Source: an uncultured Bacteroidales bacterium (GTDB lineage: Bacteria > Bacteroidota > Bacteroidia > Bacteroidales > Bacteroidaceae). Taken from it: a DNA stretch of 64,000 bases. The stretch spans positions 1 to 64,000 of the forward strand of contig CACYCZ010000091.1 of assembly GCA_902773055.1 (NCBI GenBank), given 5' to 3'. A program made the translations under genes and the position numbers. Positions 34,921-44,547 of this stretch are shown piece by piece. Below the pieces are notes generated by a model. That model saw only the letters and a program-made list of their open reading frames with translations, made no database searches and was not told the origin of the DNA. The first letter of the stretch is position 1, and each line of letters opens with the position of its first letter.

Positions 34921-36243
34921 CTATCCGTGAATGTAACCGTCATCTTTGATATTCCACAATGTGCTGACTAAAACCCCGCCTAAAAGGGCGACGCCTGCCA
35001 TGAGAATATAGAGGTTTCCCCAACCGAATTGATCGGAGAACCAGCCTAAACCGATGCCTGTGAACAGAACTGAGCCATAGCTCATCAAACCAATAAATCC
35101 TACGGCTGAAGCGGCAGCCTTCTTAGTGGCTTGTTTGAATGCCACCACACCGAGCAGTACTTGTGGGCCATAGAGGAAGAATCCTGCCAAAGCGAGAATA
35201 AGCAGGAACAATACAGGACTGATGGTGTCAGGGAGGATATGCAGGATTATCATGCAGACGGCAACGAGGATCATGTTTATGGCGCAGACCCTTTGTGCCT
35301 TACCTGCAAAAATATGGTCGGAAATCCATCCTGCGGCAATCATTCCAAAGCATCCTGCAGCTTCAAAGATACCGATTGTCCACCCCGCAAGTTCTGGCGA
35401 AAGTGGGTTGTCACGTTGTTGAAGAAACGTAGGCCCCCAATCTAATATTGCAAAACGCACAATGTAGACAAAGAGGTCAGTCAAGGCAAGAATCCATATG
35501 ATTGGATTGGCGAAAACTTTCTTGCGAAGATAGGCTTTGAAGGCTTGAGGACTGTCGTCGTCGTCAATTTCTGTCTTGGTGTCAGGCAGTTCCGGCAGGC
35601 CGACGGAACTTGGGCTGTCTCTCAAAGTATAAAGGATAAAGAAGACGCCTATTGCAGCGATAATGCCGGGAATCCAAAAACAATAACGCCAGTTGTTTGT
35701 CGTGGCAATGAGATAGCCGCATAGCACCGATACGATGCCGGCGCCAATGGAGTGGGAAATATTCCATACGGAGGCTTTAGTTGCCAATTCGTTCTGCGGA
35801 ATCCAGTGTACTTGCAATCGGTTGCATGGTGCTGCACCGCAACCTTGGAAAACATTGTTGAGAACCAGCAAGGCACCCATAATGACAATCATAGTGTTGA
35901 TAAAATCGGCACCTTGTGTGTCACCGGTAATCAATGTGCTGAGTTTGTCACTCCAACTGAAAAGAAAGTTGAGTAAAACGCAAATGGACAGTCCTATGAC
36001 CAAATGCCAGCGTGCGTTGGCTCTGTCTGCGATAATGCCGTTAACCAGTTTGGAAAGACCGTAGATAATTCCTACAAGCGACAGGATGATGCCGAAACTG
36101 GTGTTGGTGATACCATATTCATCGGACAAAGCTGGCATGGCAAAAGAGAAGTTCTTGCGTACGAAATAGAACATGGAGTAACCTATCATCGAGCAGATGA
36201 TGACTCGCCATTGCCAGTAGTTAAACGATTTCGTGGTTTTCAT
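34921..36243 (-). CDS. OPA-family organophosphate:phosphate antiporter (GlpT/UhpC-like)
   Basis: A 440-residue MFS protein with twelve membrane segments. The OPA hallmarks are visible: MFYFVRKNFSFAMPAL (about 24-39), GLSKLVNGIIADRANARW (about 63-80) and the central GCGAAPCNRLQVHW segment (about 134-147). Such carriers exchange glycerol-3-phosphate or sugar phosphates for inorganic phosphate. The upstream gene (overlapping by four bases) is a glycerophosphodiesterase, which releases glycerol-3-phosphate; this context favours glycerol-3-phosphate as substrate. Confidence 0.9.
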   Translation of the reverse strand: MKTTKSFNYWQWRVIICSMIGYSMFYFVRKNFSFAMPALSDEYGITNTSFGIILSLVGIIYGLSKLVNGIIADRANARWHLVIGLSICVLLNFLFSWSDKLSTLITGDTQGADFINTMIVIMGALLVLNNVFQGCGAAPCNRLQVHWIPQNELATKASVWNISHSIGAGIVSVLCGYLIATTNNWRYCFWIPGIIAAIGVFFILYTLRDSPSSVGLPELPDTKTEIDDDDSPQAFKAYLRKKVFANPIIWILALTDLFVYIVRFAILDWGPTFLQQRDNPLSPELAGWTIGIFEAAGCFGMIAAGWISDHIFAGKAQRVCAINMILVAVCMIILHILPDTISPVLFLLILALAGFFLYGPQVLLGVVAFKQATKKAAASAVGFIGLMSYGSVLFTGIGLGWFSDQFGWGNLYILMAGVALLGGVLVSTLWNIKDDGYIHG

Positions 36244-37220
36244 TTTCTGAGAGATTTTAACGTCTTGCGGTCAGTAGGAAGTCCTATCCATTGGGCAGGA
36301 TAGTCTGTCTCAATGAGGTCGGGCTGGTCTACCAATGTCCGGAGGTAAGCTGTGTGGCGGTTACGCTCATTGGAAATTTTGTCATCGCTTTGAGTGACGG
36401 AGACGATAATCATAACCCCTCTGTCATGGAGTTGCTTATATAAGCCTTTCAACCTGGGGTCCATTGCTGTCCGGCTTGAAGCGATGATGTGATCCCAGGG
36501 TACGGGACTGGCCTCAATGGCGTCAAATTGCTCCTGAGAACTGACTTCCATGCAGAACATCAGGTCGTGTACTCCATTATTCCAGTACATCATCATTTCA
36601 TCCATTGACCGTGGACAGACAAACATGTTGTGGTATTTTGACCAGTCGCCACCAGGCAGAAATTGTTTGATAAAATACTTCATGGCGCGGTCTTTGTCCG
36701 CTTGGCCGATTCCTTTGGTGTTCATATATTTGTTATCGAAGTTGAAAGCAACTTTGCCCTTTCCCCATTCCAGTACCTCAAGCAATGTCGGGATTTTATA
36801 TTTGGTTACATTGCCATTGCGGTCAACGAGATTGAATTGTTGTAATTCTTCATACGTATAGTCAGCCACACGTCCTTTACCATTTGTGGTCCGGTCGATG
36901 GTCATATCGTGCATGAGCACCATGACGGAATCCTTGGTAAAACTGAAATCCAATTCTATGAAGGTTGGCATTTGCCGGACAGTCTTTTCACATGAGGCAA
37001 TGCAGTTTTCGGGATACCCCTCCTGCATGCCGCCACGGTGAGCGGAAATGATGATGTCTCTGTCGGGATAGTAATGAAAATATGCCTGCATATCTTTAAA
37101 TGAAGAAATGTTGACATAATTGTTTTTGTCAGGAACAGGATATGGTTTGTTCCTCTTTGCTGTCAAGGTGGCGCATACTCCAAAGCATAGGCATATGGTA
37201 AACAGTTGAATGTATTTCAT
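36240..37220 (-). CDS. glycerophosphodiester phosphodiesterase, exported
   Basis: A 326-residue GDPD-family enzyme with a signal peptide (about 1-21). Catalytic motif HRGG at 61-64, metal ligands E89 and D91 in FIELDFSFT, and H104 in LMHDMTIDRTTNGKG. It splits glycerophosphodiesters in the periplasm. Start and stop overlap its neighbours by four bases each (mtlD upstream, OPA transporter downstream), so the three are translationally coupled. It differs from the GDPD at 3630-4454 in length and sequence. Confidence 0.92.
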   Translation of the reverse strand: MKYIQLFTICLCFGVCATLTAKRNKPYPVPDKNNYVNISSFKDMQAYFHYYPDRDIIISAHRGGMQEGYPENCIASCEKTVRQMPTFIELDFSFTKDSVMVLMHDMTIDRTTNGKGRVADYTYEELQQFNLVDRNGNVTKYKIPTLLEVLEWGKGKVAFNFDNKYMNTKGIGQADKDRAMKYFIKQFLPGGDWSKYHNMFVCPRSMDEMMMYWNNGVHDLMFCMEVSSQEQFDAIEASPVPWDHIIASSRTAMDPRLKGLYKQLHDRGVMIIVSVTQSDDKISNERNRHTAYLRTLVDQPDLIETDYPAQWIGLPTDRKTLKSLRK

Positions 37221-38359
37221 TGGTTGAGTAAATTATATTTTTCTGTAATTTGTTGAACGACAACGGGGTCTGTGTGCCCAGTGATATCTGTAATGGCCTG
37301 TTTTAATCCTTTCTGGAGGATAAGCTGCTTAATCTCTTTGCATTGAGGGTCTCCGCTGATTTCTTCTGTCATTCCCGCTGCAATCGCAAGGGCCAGCTTG
37401 TCGGTTGGAAGATGAAAAGACAATGCCATGGAGATGGGATAGGAGAAATACAGTGTCGGCCCTAACTTACGCTTGGGGTCGTGCCCCACGCGGCTGGTCA
37501 AATCTTTTATATGGGGATTGGCAAAACGCTCCAATACGATATTGATATATCTCTCCTGAGCTTGACGGTCAAAATGGAATTTGGCAATCAGTGCGTCACC
37601 GCTTTGCCGCATGATATCTTTTATTGTAGCTTTGAGCTTGGTGTCGGCAAGACACTCATGAATGTAGGTATATCCGCTGAGATTACCTAAAAAGGCTGTT
37701 GCACAGTGACCTGTGTTGACGGTAAAAAGTTTGCGTTCAATATGTGCGGTCAGGTCGTCAGTAAGATGTAACCCTGAGATATCTGGCAAGACGCCTTTAA
37801 TTTGTGTTTTGTCAACATTCCATTCGTAGAAGGCCTCAACGGCTACATCCAAAGGATTGTCGTATGTGGTAATTGGCACAATGCGATCTACAGAACTGTC
37901 TGCAAAACCGATATATCTGTCAGCCCATATCCTGTATTCTTCATCGAGGAGGGCATATACCATGGTTTTGATTTGACTGGTTGCCCGTATGCCATTTTCA
38001 CATGCCACGATATTCAAGGGAGTCGTATTCTGTATAGCCATTCTGTGTTTTATGCCGTTGGCTATAATAGGTGCAATGGCAGGAAGCACTTTCATGCTTA
38101 CGGCTGTGGTAACGATATCGGCTGTGGCAAAATTATTAAGAAGTTGTTCGGAAGAAGTATGAACAGCGCTTACACCGTCAATGAAGTCGTCATATTTGTT
38201 AATGTCAAGAACGTGGACAACATAGTGCTTTTCGGTGTTAATGAGGTCAATGAGCTTCGTGTTTATATCAGCGAAACAGATGTCGTACCCTGATTTTCTT
38301 AGTACTGCACCGATAAAGCCTCTGCCAATTTTCCCTGCACCAAATAGAAGGGCTTTCAT
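37217..38359 (-). CDS. mtlD: mannitol-1-phosphate 5-dehydrogenase
   Basis: A 380-residue member of the polyol-specific long-chain dehydrogenase family, close to the E. coli MtlD length. It starts MKALLFGAGKIGRGFIG with the NAD-binding GAGKIGRG at 8-15. The central NTGHCATAFLGNLSGYTYIHE (split around residue 216-236) carries the catalytic region, including the conserved GH. It interconverts mannitol-1-phosphate and fructose-6-phosphate. No PTS mannitol permease is nearby; the coupled OPA carrier could bring in a phosphorylated substrate, which is inference. Confidence 0.93.
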   Translation of the reverse strand: MKALLFGAGKIGRGFIGAVLRKSGYDICFADINTKLIDLINTEKHYVVHVLDINKYDDFIDGVSAVHTSSEQLLNNFATADIVTTAVSMKVLPAIAPIIANGIKHRMAIQNTTPLNIVACENGIRATSQIKTMVYALLDEEYRIWADRYIGFADSSVDRIVPITTYDNPLDVAVEAFYEWNVDKTQIKGVLPDISGLHLTDDLTAHIERKLFTVNTGHCATAFLGNLSGYTYIHECLADTKLKATIKDIMRQSGDALIAKFHFDRQAQERYINIVLERFANPHIKDLTSRVGHDPKRKLGPTLYFSYPISMALSFHLPTDKLALAIAAGMTEEISGDPQCKEIKQLILQKGLKQAITDITGHTDPVVVQQITEKYNLLNQ

Positions 38360-38365
38360 GACAGG

Positions 38366-39067
38366 TTATTTTCTTAGTTTCTGTATAACCGGCAGTACGA
38401 GGCTCTCCATGACGGCATAGCCTTCGGCATTGGGATGCACACCGGGGGTGTCCTTGGCATAGTTGGCTTTCATGGCTGTGCCTTCGGCATTGACCATGGC
38501 ACTGAAATAGTCGATGTATGGAATCTTGTTCTTGTCGGCATAAGTTTTTACACGGGCATTCAGGTGGCGTATCTTGTCCATGGCTCCAGTGATGCTTTTC
38601 CTCCAGCCGAAACCTTCAGCAGGCAGGCATGATGTCAGAATAACCTTGATGTTATTGTAGCGTGCCAGTTCCACCATGGTGATGACATTCTCATAGGTCA
38701 TGTCTTCAACATAGGGCCCTGTGTTCTCTGCAATGTCGTTAGTACCGTAATTGATGACTACGACAGCAGGTTTGAGGTTGATGACATCCCGGCGGAAACG
38801 CAACAGGAACTGGTAGCTGGTCTGGCCGCTGATGCCGCGGCCAATCAGGTTGTTTTCCTTGAAAAACCCGGGGCGAGTCTTGGGCCATCCGTCCGTAATG
38901 GAGTTGCCGAGTAATACGACACGTTTTTCTCCTTTGGCAGGCTTGCCTAACTGGGCATTGGCTTCTGCATAGCGCCCAAATTGGGCAAATTCGTATTTCT
39001 GGCCGATGGCGGGAATTGCCATGATGGAAACAATTCCTAACAATAGAAATTTTATAAGGGACTTCAT
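38366..39067 (-). CDS. secreted GDSL/SGNH-family hydrolase
   Basis: A 233-residue protein with a signal peptide (about 1-22). SGNH blocks: block I LGNSITDGW (nucleophile Ser56), block III YGTNDIAEN (about 106-114) and block V HPNAEGY (about 212-218) with the catalytic His. Related Bacteroidetes enzymes are acylhydrolases or carbohydrate esterases. It is the first gene of the operon with mtlD, GDPD, the OPA carrier and perhaps the antiporter. As a lipase or esterase it could feed deacylated phospholipid to the phosphodiesterase two genes on. Confidence 0.88.
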   Translation of the reverse strand: MKSLIKFLLLGIVSIMAIPAIGQKYEFAQFGRYAEANAQLGKPAKGEKRVVLLGNSITDGWPKTRPGFFKENNLIGRGISGQTSYQFLLRFRRDVINLKPAVVVINYGTNDIAENTGPYVEDMTYENVITMVELARYNNIKVILTSCLPAEGFGWRKSITGAMDKIRHLNARVKTYADKNKIPYIDYFSAMVNAEGTAMKANYAKDTPGVHPNAEGYAVMESLVLPVIQKLRK

Positions 39068-39277
39068 AGTTAATATTGTTTTTACAAAAATACGAACAAC
39101 TTCTGATATTCTCCCCCAAATGTAACAGATTATTTTTCAAGTGGGCTTGCGGAGCCTTCGGAGATGTCGATGTTTGTTTCTGTAAGATAATTGTATGGAA
39201 AGTCGTCTGCAGATTTTATCTGCCCTGAGAGGATACAATTACTATAGTGTGGCAGACATCATTGTGTGCCTGTCGGG

Positions 39278-39367
39278 GTTATGTTTACCGACGCTGAACG
39301 TACATTCACCGATGCGAAACATACGTTCACCGATGGTGAATATACGTTCAGCATCGGTGAACATAAA
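39278..39367. repeat. 90-bp 21-bp-period dyad element, copy D
   Basis: Units: GTTATGTTT, ACCGACGCT, GAACGTACATTC, ACCGATGCG, AAACATACGTTC, ACCGATGGT, GAATATACGTTC, AGCATCGGT, GAACATAAA. The left and right halves are near reverse complements over the full 90 bp, so this copy could form one long hairpin. It lies in the 386-bp gap between the alpha-galactosidase 3' end and the GDSL gene start; nothing else is seen there apart from a minus-strand TATTTTTG at 39092-39085 upstream of the GDSL operon. Confidence 0.9.
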
Positions 39368-39453
39368 ATTCAGAGGACTGAAAATACTTTTTTAACGGTT
39401 GTTATGTTTTATTTCTGCGCCTTGAGGAGACAACATGGCATGTTGCGGAGAAT

Positions 39454-41037
39454 TCAGTTCCTGTGCAGTTTGATGCAGTCTATGGCAGGCATGGCCTTTG
39501 GACACGACAGGCGGATACTGTTAAACCCTTTCTTCAGTGTCACGTTGTCTCTGGCCGATACTGGCTGACCATTTACCGTCAGGATGATTTCTCCTGTCTC
39601 TGTGTTTTGTGATGTGGGGAAAGTGGCGATGTTAATACTGTATGTTCCTCCCTTGTAAGAATAGATGTCGCTCCATTCAATGTTGTTGCCTTCACCACCC
39701 AGGCCATCGGCAACCATTCTGCCTGATGCCTCTTCCTGGGGGCGGTAGGTGGGGCCTGCTGCTATGGCTGTGAAACGGGGCATGTATGCCCATTCGGCTT
39801 CATAGCATGTCTGTTCTCTGCGTTTGCCGTTGGTCTTCAGCATTTGTACGCCGTGTGCAGGGACGGTCAAACTGATATTGTCAGTAGATGTCAGGTCGGT
39901 ATGTTTCAACAGGTCTCTGACCTTCATGGCCCCTTCGTAGCCCAATTCATCGGCTGTGACGGAAACCATTTGCGGCATGTCGGTGGGGTTGTACAATGCA
40001 ACAGCCCGTTGGGGGCCTTCATGCCTGAGCAGGTCTTTGGCAAAGACATAGGTGCTGCCGGTATGTTGTACGACATGGGCCTGCAGTCCAAGCGGGTCTT
40101 GGTCCAGAGCAATGAGTTCCTTGTTTTTCAGCAGGTTCAGGGAACGTTGAGGAATGCCTTCAATCTTGCAGCCTATCAGCAGTGGTGATGCCATGATACA
40201 CCATATTCCGAAGTGGGCATCTTCCTCGTCATCGTTGAGATAGTCTTTTGTAATGTCAAAAGCGCTCTTGCCACCCAGGCCGGACTGGTTTCCCTTGTAA
40301 CCTATGGCCAGCATGTCCATGTCGTTATAGTGCCCATTACGTGCATAGGCCGACAGGTACATGTTTTTTGCAATGATGCCACTTACAGATTTCCAATTAG
40401 GGCGTATGTCGCCTGTTGTGCGCCATGAATCACCCACTTCGGTTACCCATGTGCCGGGATAAGCCCATCGGCAGATGTTGATGGATATGGGCTTGTGGGC
40501 TGTGGCATCAATGTTGCGGCGTATTTCTCTGTAACGGGCCTCTTCGTTCAGTTTGGCGTGACGGCCGCCGCAATAGTCAATCTTGATAAAATCAAAATTC
40601 CATTCATTGAAGTAAAGTTCTGCATCCTGTATGTCGTGGCGGTATAGTCCGGCACCTACTCCTATGGTGTCGTGATTATACTGTGAGCCACAAGTGTTGT
40701 CACCGGCGTCAGAGTAGATACCAGCCTTCATCTTCTTGCTGTGGATATACTCTACGATGCCTTTCATCCCATTTGGAAAGCGGGTGGCATGGGCAGTCAT
40801 CTTGCCCTCTGCGGTTCGCTTGCCGAAAAAACCGTCATCAATGTTGATTTGGGCATAACCGGCGTCGCGCAGTCCGCTTTTGACCATCTGGTCAGTCTGA
40901 AAGCGTATGATGGAGTCGGAGATATTGACCATATAGGCATTCCAGCTGCTCCATCCCATCAGTGGGGTTTTATGTTTTGCTTGAATACTGGCAGACAGGC
41001 AGAGAAATGCAGAAATGGTGAACAGGATATGTCTCAT
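39454..41037 (-). CDS. alpha-galactosidase, GH27-like, with C-terminal carbohydrate-binding domain
   Basis: A 527-residue exported enzyme (signal peptide about 1-20). The GH27 barrel starts with TPLMGWSSWNAY (24-35) and NIDDGFF (65-71). Nucleophile D154 is in IKIDYCGG and the likely acid/base D210 in WRTTGDI. A beta-sandwich follows (about 330-395), then a CBM35-like module (about 400-527; CYEAEWAYM, DGLGGEGNNIEWSDIYSYKGG). It would release terminal alpha-galactose (or alpha-N-acetylgalactosamine or beta-L-arabinopyranose in relatives) in the periplasm. The next gene in this direction of the cluster region is a double-domain esterase, also exported, 111 bases upstream. Confidence 0.92.
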   Translation of the reverse strand: MRHILFTISAFLCLSASIQAKHKTPLMGWSSWNAYMVNISDSIIRFQTDQMVKSGLRDAGYAQINIDDGFFGKRTAEGKMTAHATRFPNGMKGIVEYIHSKKMKAGIYSDAGDNTCGSQYNHDTIGVGAGLYRHDIQDAELYFNEWNFDFIKIDYCGGRHAKLNEEARYREIRRNIDATAHKPISINICRWAYPGTWVTEVGDSWRTTGDIRPNWKSVSGIIAKNMYLSAYARNGHYNDMDMLAIGYKGNQSGLGGKSAFDITKDYLNDDEEDAHFGIWCIMASPLLIGCKIEGIPQRSLNLLKNKELIALDQDPLGLQAHVVQHTGSTYVFAKDLLRHEGPQRAVALYNPTDMPQMVSVTADELGYEGAMKVRDLLKHTDLTSTDNISLTVPAHGVQMLKTNGKRREQTCYEAEWAYMPRFTAIAAGPTYRPQEEASGRMVADGLGGEGNNIEWSDIYSYKGGTYSINIATFPTSQNTETGEIILTVNGQPVSARDNVTLKKGFNSIRLSCPKAMPAIDCIKLHRN

Positions 41038-41148
41038 AATATAGTGTCTTTTGAAGTTTCTTTTTCAGTACAGAATGATGTGTTGTTGTTTCTGCGTATG
41101 TTTATGGGCTGAGGCCATTGGGGGATGAGGCCAGAGCATTAAAAACTC

Positions 41149-42879
41149 TTATTTGTTGTATCCCTTGTGAGTCATGAATTCCCAGATGCGATCCAGATAT
41201 GTATAGCTGCCGGTGCCTGGAACAGCCTTGGCCTGGAAGCAATGGGGACGCAGTGCCAATGTGTGCAGTTCACTCTGGATACCCATGCTGCGCATCTTTT
41301 CCCATGTTTTGACAGAATTCATGGCTGCCCATTTGTCGGCATCACCATGGACGAAAAGCATGGGGACGGTCTTTAAATCAAAGGAAAAATCTGGTACCAG
41401 CACGTCGGAGTCTTCATTGCCTCCGTTAATGTTGGGCTTCATGGCACCGTCGGTCAAGGCATAGGCTGGATAAATACCGATGCCCCATTGTACGTTGCAG
41501 GGTTGCTTGTCGATATCATCAATGGGGAGATATGCCTGGTGCATGGAAGAGGTTACCCCCATCAGGGTAAGGTGACCACCTGCCGAACTGCCCATAATAC
41601 CTATCCTCTCGGGATCCAGGCCACGTTGTGCAGCTTCGCTGCGGACTATTCTGATGGCACGTTGCAAGTCTTGCCAGGCTGTGGTGTGCTTTGCCAGACC
41701 ACTTTCGGGAGTAGGACGGGGAGTACGGTATTTCATGGTTACTACAGTCATACCTTTCTCGTTGAGGTAACGCCGGGCAGGGGTTACCTCAAAGCCATCG
41801 GGGCTGTTGCTGTTGTAGCTCCCGCCAGAGTAGATGATTTGTATAGCTTTTGTCTTGAGCTCCTTGGGAAGATGCCATTCAAGGTAGGGTTTGCATTGGT
41901 TTTCCTGTACATCGGGCATTTTGCCTTCCGGCCAAATATCCTCGGTGATTTTTTCTGTGCGCGCATCGTCACTGGCATAGCGATTCATGAGTTCCTCTTG
42001 GGGTGCCAGCTGGCCGAGATATCCCATTTGGCGCATGAATTCCACCGCACGCTCAAAACCATAGACACCATGAGGCATATCCGGGTAAAGATGTAACTCG
42101 GCAGGAATGTTCATCTTGCGCAGTTGTCTGTAAACCAAAGTGGATGCCATGGGTGAATACTTGTCGTTTCCACCATGGAGCAGGCACAGGGAACAGGTTT
42201 TGTCATCAAACTTGAAGATGTTGCTCAGTTTTACATCAATGCCATATCCCAGACGGGAATTGGGCGTTCCTTTTTCACTGTCGTTGGTGGCATAAGCCGG
42301 TGAGTTGACGATTCCCCAGTTGATATGGCAACTTACCGTGTCGAGTTTATCAATGGGGGCATATGCAGGTGTGAGTGAACTGGTAGCCAACAGTAATGCA
42401 AGATGAGAACCTGCTGATTGTGAGATGACTCCTATCTTTTCAGGATCGTATCCGCGTTTCTTGGCTTCATGGCGTACGATTCGTACAGCACGCTGACCAT
42501 CTTCCCAGGCCGTCTGGTAGACAGGAAGGCCTTCGGGACGAGGGGTGCGGTAAACAAAGTTTACGCATTGGAATCCCAGTTTGGTGAGTTCGGAGTGCCA
42601 TTGTTTGATGAATTGCATGTCACAGCAAGTATTATATCCGCCTCCACTGATGAGAATCATGCAACCACCATTAGGCTTGTCTGGTTTCTCATACCATTCA
42701 AGGTATGCTATTTTATGGTCTTTGGCTTTGAAATTCGCCTGCTTTGCTTCATCAAGCATTGCGGCAATTTGTTTTTCCTGACTATTGGGCATCTTGCCTT
42801 TGGGCCAAACAAATTCTCTTTCCCATGCGAATGCTCCTATACAATATAGGATAAAGATAAGTGTGACAATTTTTCTCAT
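41149..42879 (-). CDS. exported protein with two tandem alpha/beta-hydrolase (esterase) domains
   Basis: A 576-residue protein with a signal peptide (about 1-18) and an internal duplication. Each half begins with a W-PxGKMP motif (FVWPKGKMPNSQE about 24-36; DIWPEGKMPDVQE about 315-327), then an oxyanion GG (ISGGGYN; YSGGSYN), YRTPRP, an SxSAG nucleophile elbow (ISQSAGSH; MGSSAGGH), and a catalytic His (MPHGVY; RPHCFQ). Both halves therefore look active, with minor changes. The form resembles BD-FAE-like and acetyl xylan esterase relatives that deacylate plant polysaccharides. Placement beside an alpha-galactosidase supports glycan breakdown. A -7 motif TATATTTG lies at 42913-42906. Confidence 0.85.
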   Translation of the reverse strand: MRKIVTLIFILYCIGAFAWEREFVWPKGKMPNSQEKQIAAMLDEAKQANFKAKDHKIAYLEWYEKPDKPNGGCMILISGGGYNTCCDMQFIKQWHSELTKLGFQCVNFVYRTPRPEGLPVYQTAWEDGQRAVRIVRHEAKKRGYDPEKIGVISQSAGSHLALLLATSSLTPAYAPIDKLDTVSCHINWGIVNSPAYATNDSEKGTPNSRLGYGIDVKLSNIFKFDDKTCSLCLLHGGNDKYSPMASTLVYRQLRKMNIPAELHLYPDMPHGVYGFERAVEFMRQMGYLGQLAPQEELMNRYASDDARTEKITEDIWPEGKMPDVQENQCKPYLEWHLPKELKTKAIQIIYSGGSYNSNSPDGFEVTPARRYLNEKGMTVVTMKYRTPRPTPESGLAKHTTAWQDLQRAIRIVRSEAAQRGLDPERIGIMGSSAGGHLTLMGVTSSMHQAYLPIDDIDKQPCNVQWGIGIYPAYALTDGAMKPNINGGNEDSDVLVPDFSFDLKTVPMLFVHGDADKWAAMNSVKTWEKMRSMGIQSELHTLALRPHCFQAKAVPGTGSYTYLDRIWEFMTHKGYNK

Positions 42880-42905
42880 ATCGGTTGATGTTATTGATTT
42901 TGCTA

Positions 42906-42913
42906 CAAATATA
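42906..42913 (-). promoter_or_regulatory. -7 promoter motif for the esterase gene
   Basis: TATATTTG on the minus strand, 26 bases before the ATG at 42879, downstream of the nuo terminator. Confidence 0.5.
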
Positions 42914-43000
42914 GAGAAAAAGTCTATTGTTTAGCGGCTGAAAATGAATAAAAATGAAAAAATCATAAAAAAAGTTTGTCCGCGGTAGAGTCTGTTTTAC

Positions 43001-43036
43001 AAAAAAAGCGCTACGACCTATAAAAGGTGTAGCGCT
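43001..43036 (-). terminator. Rho-independent terminator of the nuo operon
   Basis: AGCGCTAC plus ACCT (43007-43019, one bulged G) pairs with AGGT plus GTAGCGCT (43025-43036). The A-run at 43001-43006 becomes the T-run on the minus strand, 24 bases after the nuoN stop. Confidence 0.85.
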
Positions 43037-43060
43037 CTCGGATGGATATAGTTTATTTTT

Positions 43061-44527
43061 TTACATGCCGTAGCTCAGATTGCTCAGAATATCAATATAT
43101 CCGTAGATACAGCTGATAATGCCTCCGAAAACGACACCCAAGGTACAGATGACGATGGCAATCTTGCTGTAGGAATCGCTTTTGAACAGGGCAATTGGCT
43201 CATTACTCTTCATAATATACATGGCTTTGACAATGAGCAGATAGTAGTACAGGGAAATAACAGTGTTGACCAAAGCTATGAACACGAGTACGGGAAAACC
43301 TGCGTTAAAAGCTGCCATGAAGATGAAAAATTTGGAGAAGAAACCTGCAAAGGGTGGTATGCCCGCCAGAGAGAACAGGCAGAGTGTCATAATAAACGAC
43401 AATTTGGGGTTAGTCTGGTAAAACCCGTTGTAGTCGCTGATGTTGATTTTTCCGCTATTCTGTTCGGTGACGTTGATAATGAGGAAGACTCCAAGGTTGG
43501 CTACCATGTAAACAAAGAGGTAGTAAACCAAAGATGTCATGCCTTGAGCTGTTCCTCCCATGACACCAAGGACCAAATAGCCAGCTTGGCTTATGGCAGA
43601 GAAAGCCATGAATCGTTTGATGTTATTCTGGCGTACGGCAAAGATGTTGGCAATGGTGATGCTGAAAATGATAATCCACAGCATAATGATGTCCCACTGC
43701 TCAATCATAGGTTGAAATACCTTGAAAAGAATGGTAAATAACACAAATGCTGCAGCACCCTTGGAAATAACACTGAGATAGCCGGTTACTGTAGTTGGAG
43801 CTCCTTGATAGGTGTCGGCTGTCCACAGATGAAAAGGAACAAGTGAAATCTTGAAGCCGATACCGCTGATGAACAGTACAAGGGCAACTAATTGCAAAGT
43901 GTTGTTTGTATCAAACTTGCAGGCAAGTTCATTGAAGTACATAGTTCCGCAGGTACCATAGATAAGCGAGATGCCATATAGCAGCAGACCACTGGAAAAA
44001 AGTGCCGTAAGAATGTATTTCGCAGCAGCTTCGGCTGATTCCTGATTATTCTTCGTATAGGCAATGAGAGCAGTCATGGGAATGGATGCCAGTTCAAGGC
44101 CGATAAAGAACATGAGGAAATGACCAGACGACATCATGTAGTACATACCGAGCAGTGTAGAAAGAGTCAGCAGATAGAATTCCCCTTCCTTGACTTGGTT
44201 CTCAGGGCGTTTCAGCCAATTGTTAGCCATGAGGAATACAATGATGGTGCCGATGTTGAGAACAACCTTGACTAGGGTCATCATGGGAGTGTTGTGGTAC
44301 ATACCTCCGAAGGCATCAACAATGCCGTTACCGCAGGGACAGATTAAGGCCGATGCGATATATGCGGTCTGGAGAAGCAAAAGTCCAGAAGGAAGTAAGG
44401 ACATAGCCTTGGATGCCATCTCGGACTTGTGTTCTCCGCAGAGAAACAAATCTGCTAAAAACAGGATGACGATGACAGCAATGAGAGATATCTCGTCATG
44501 CATATTTAAAAATTGAGAATAATCCAT
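43061..44527 (-). CDS. nuoN: NADH-quinone oxidoreductase subunit N
   Basis: A 488-residue antiporter-like membrane subunit with about fourteen segments. Family features include [17 protein letters not shown] (about 140-156) with the conserved Glu, the central lysine region [18 protein letters not shown] (about 228-245) and [15 protein letters not shown] (about 310-324). It is one of three proton-pumping subunits of complex I and the last gene of the operon, 20 bases after nuoM. Confidence 0.96.
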   Translation of the reverse strand: MDYSQFLNMHDEISLIAVIVILFLADLFLCGEHKSEMASKAMSLLPSGLLLLQTAYIASALICPCGNGIVDAFGGMYHNTPMMTLVKVVLNIGTIIVFLMANNWLKRPENQVKEGEFYLLTLSTLLGMYYMMSSGHFLMFFIGLELASIPMTALIAYTKNNQESAEAAAKYILTALFSSGLLLYGISLIYGTCGTMYFNELACKFDTNNTLQLVALVLFISGIGFKISLVPFHLWTADTYQGAPTTVTGYLSVISKGAAAFVLFTILFKVFQPMIEQWDIIMLWIIIFSITIANIFAVRQNNIKRFMAFSAISQAGYLVLGVMGGTAQGMTSLVYYLFVYMVANLGVFLIINVTEQNSGKINISDYNGFYQTNPKLSFIMTLCLFSLAGIPPFAGFFSKFFIFMAAFNAGFPVLVFIALVNTVISLYYYLLIVKAMYIMKSNEPIALFKSDSYSKIAIVICTLGVVFGGIISCIYGYIDILSNLSYGM

Positions 44528-44547
44528 TTCTTTTTGATTTTAAGTGA

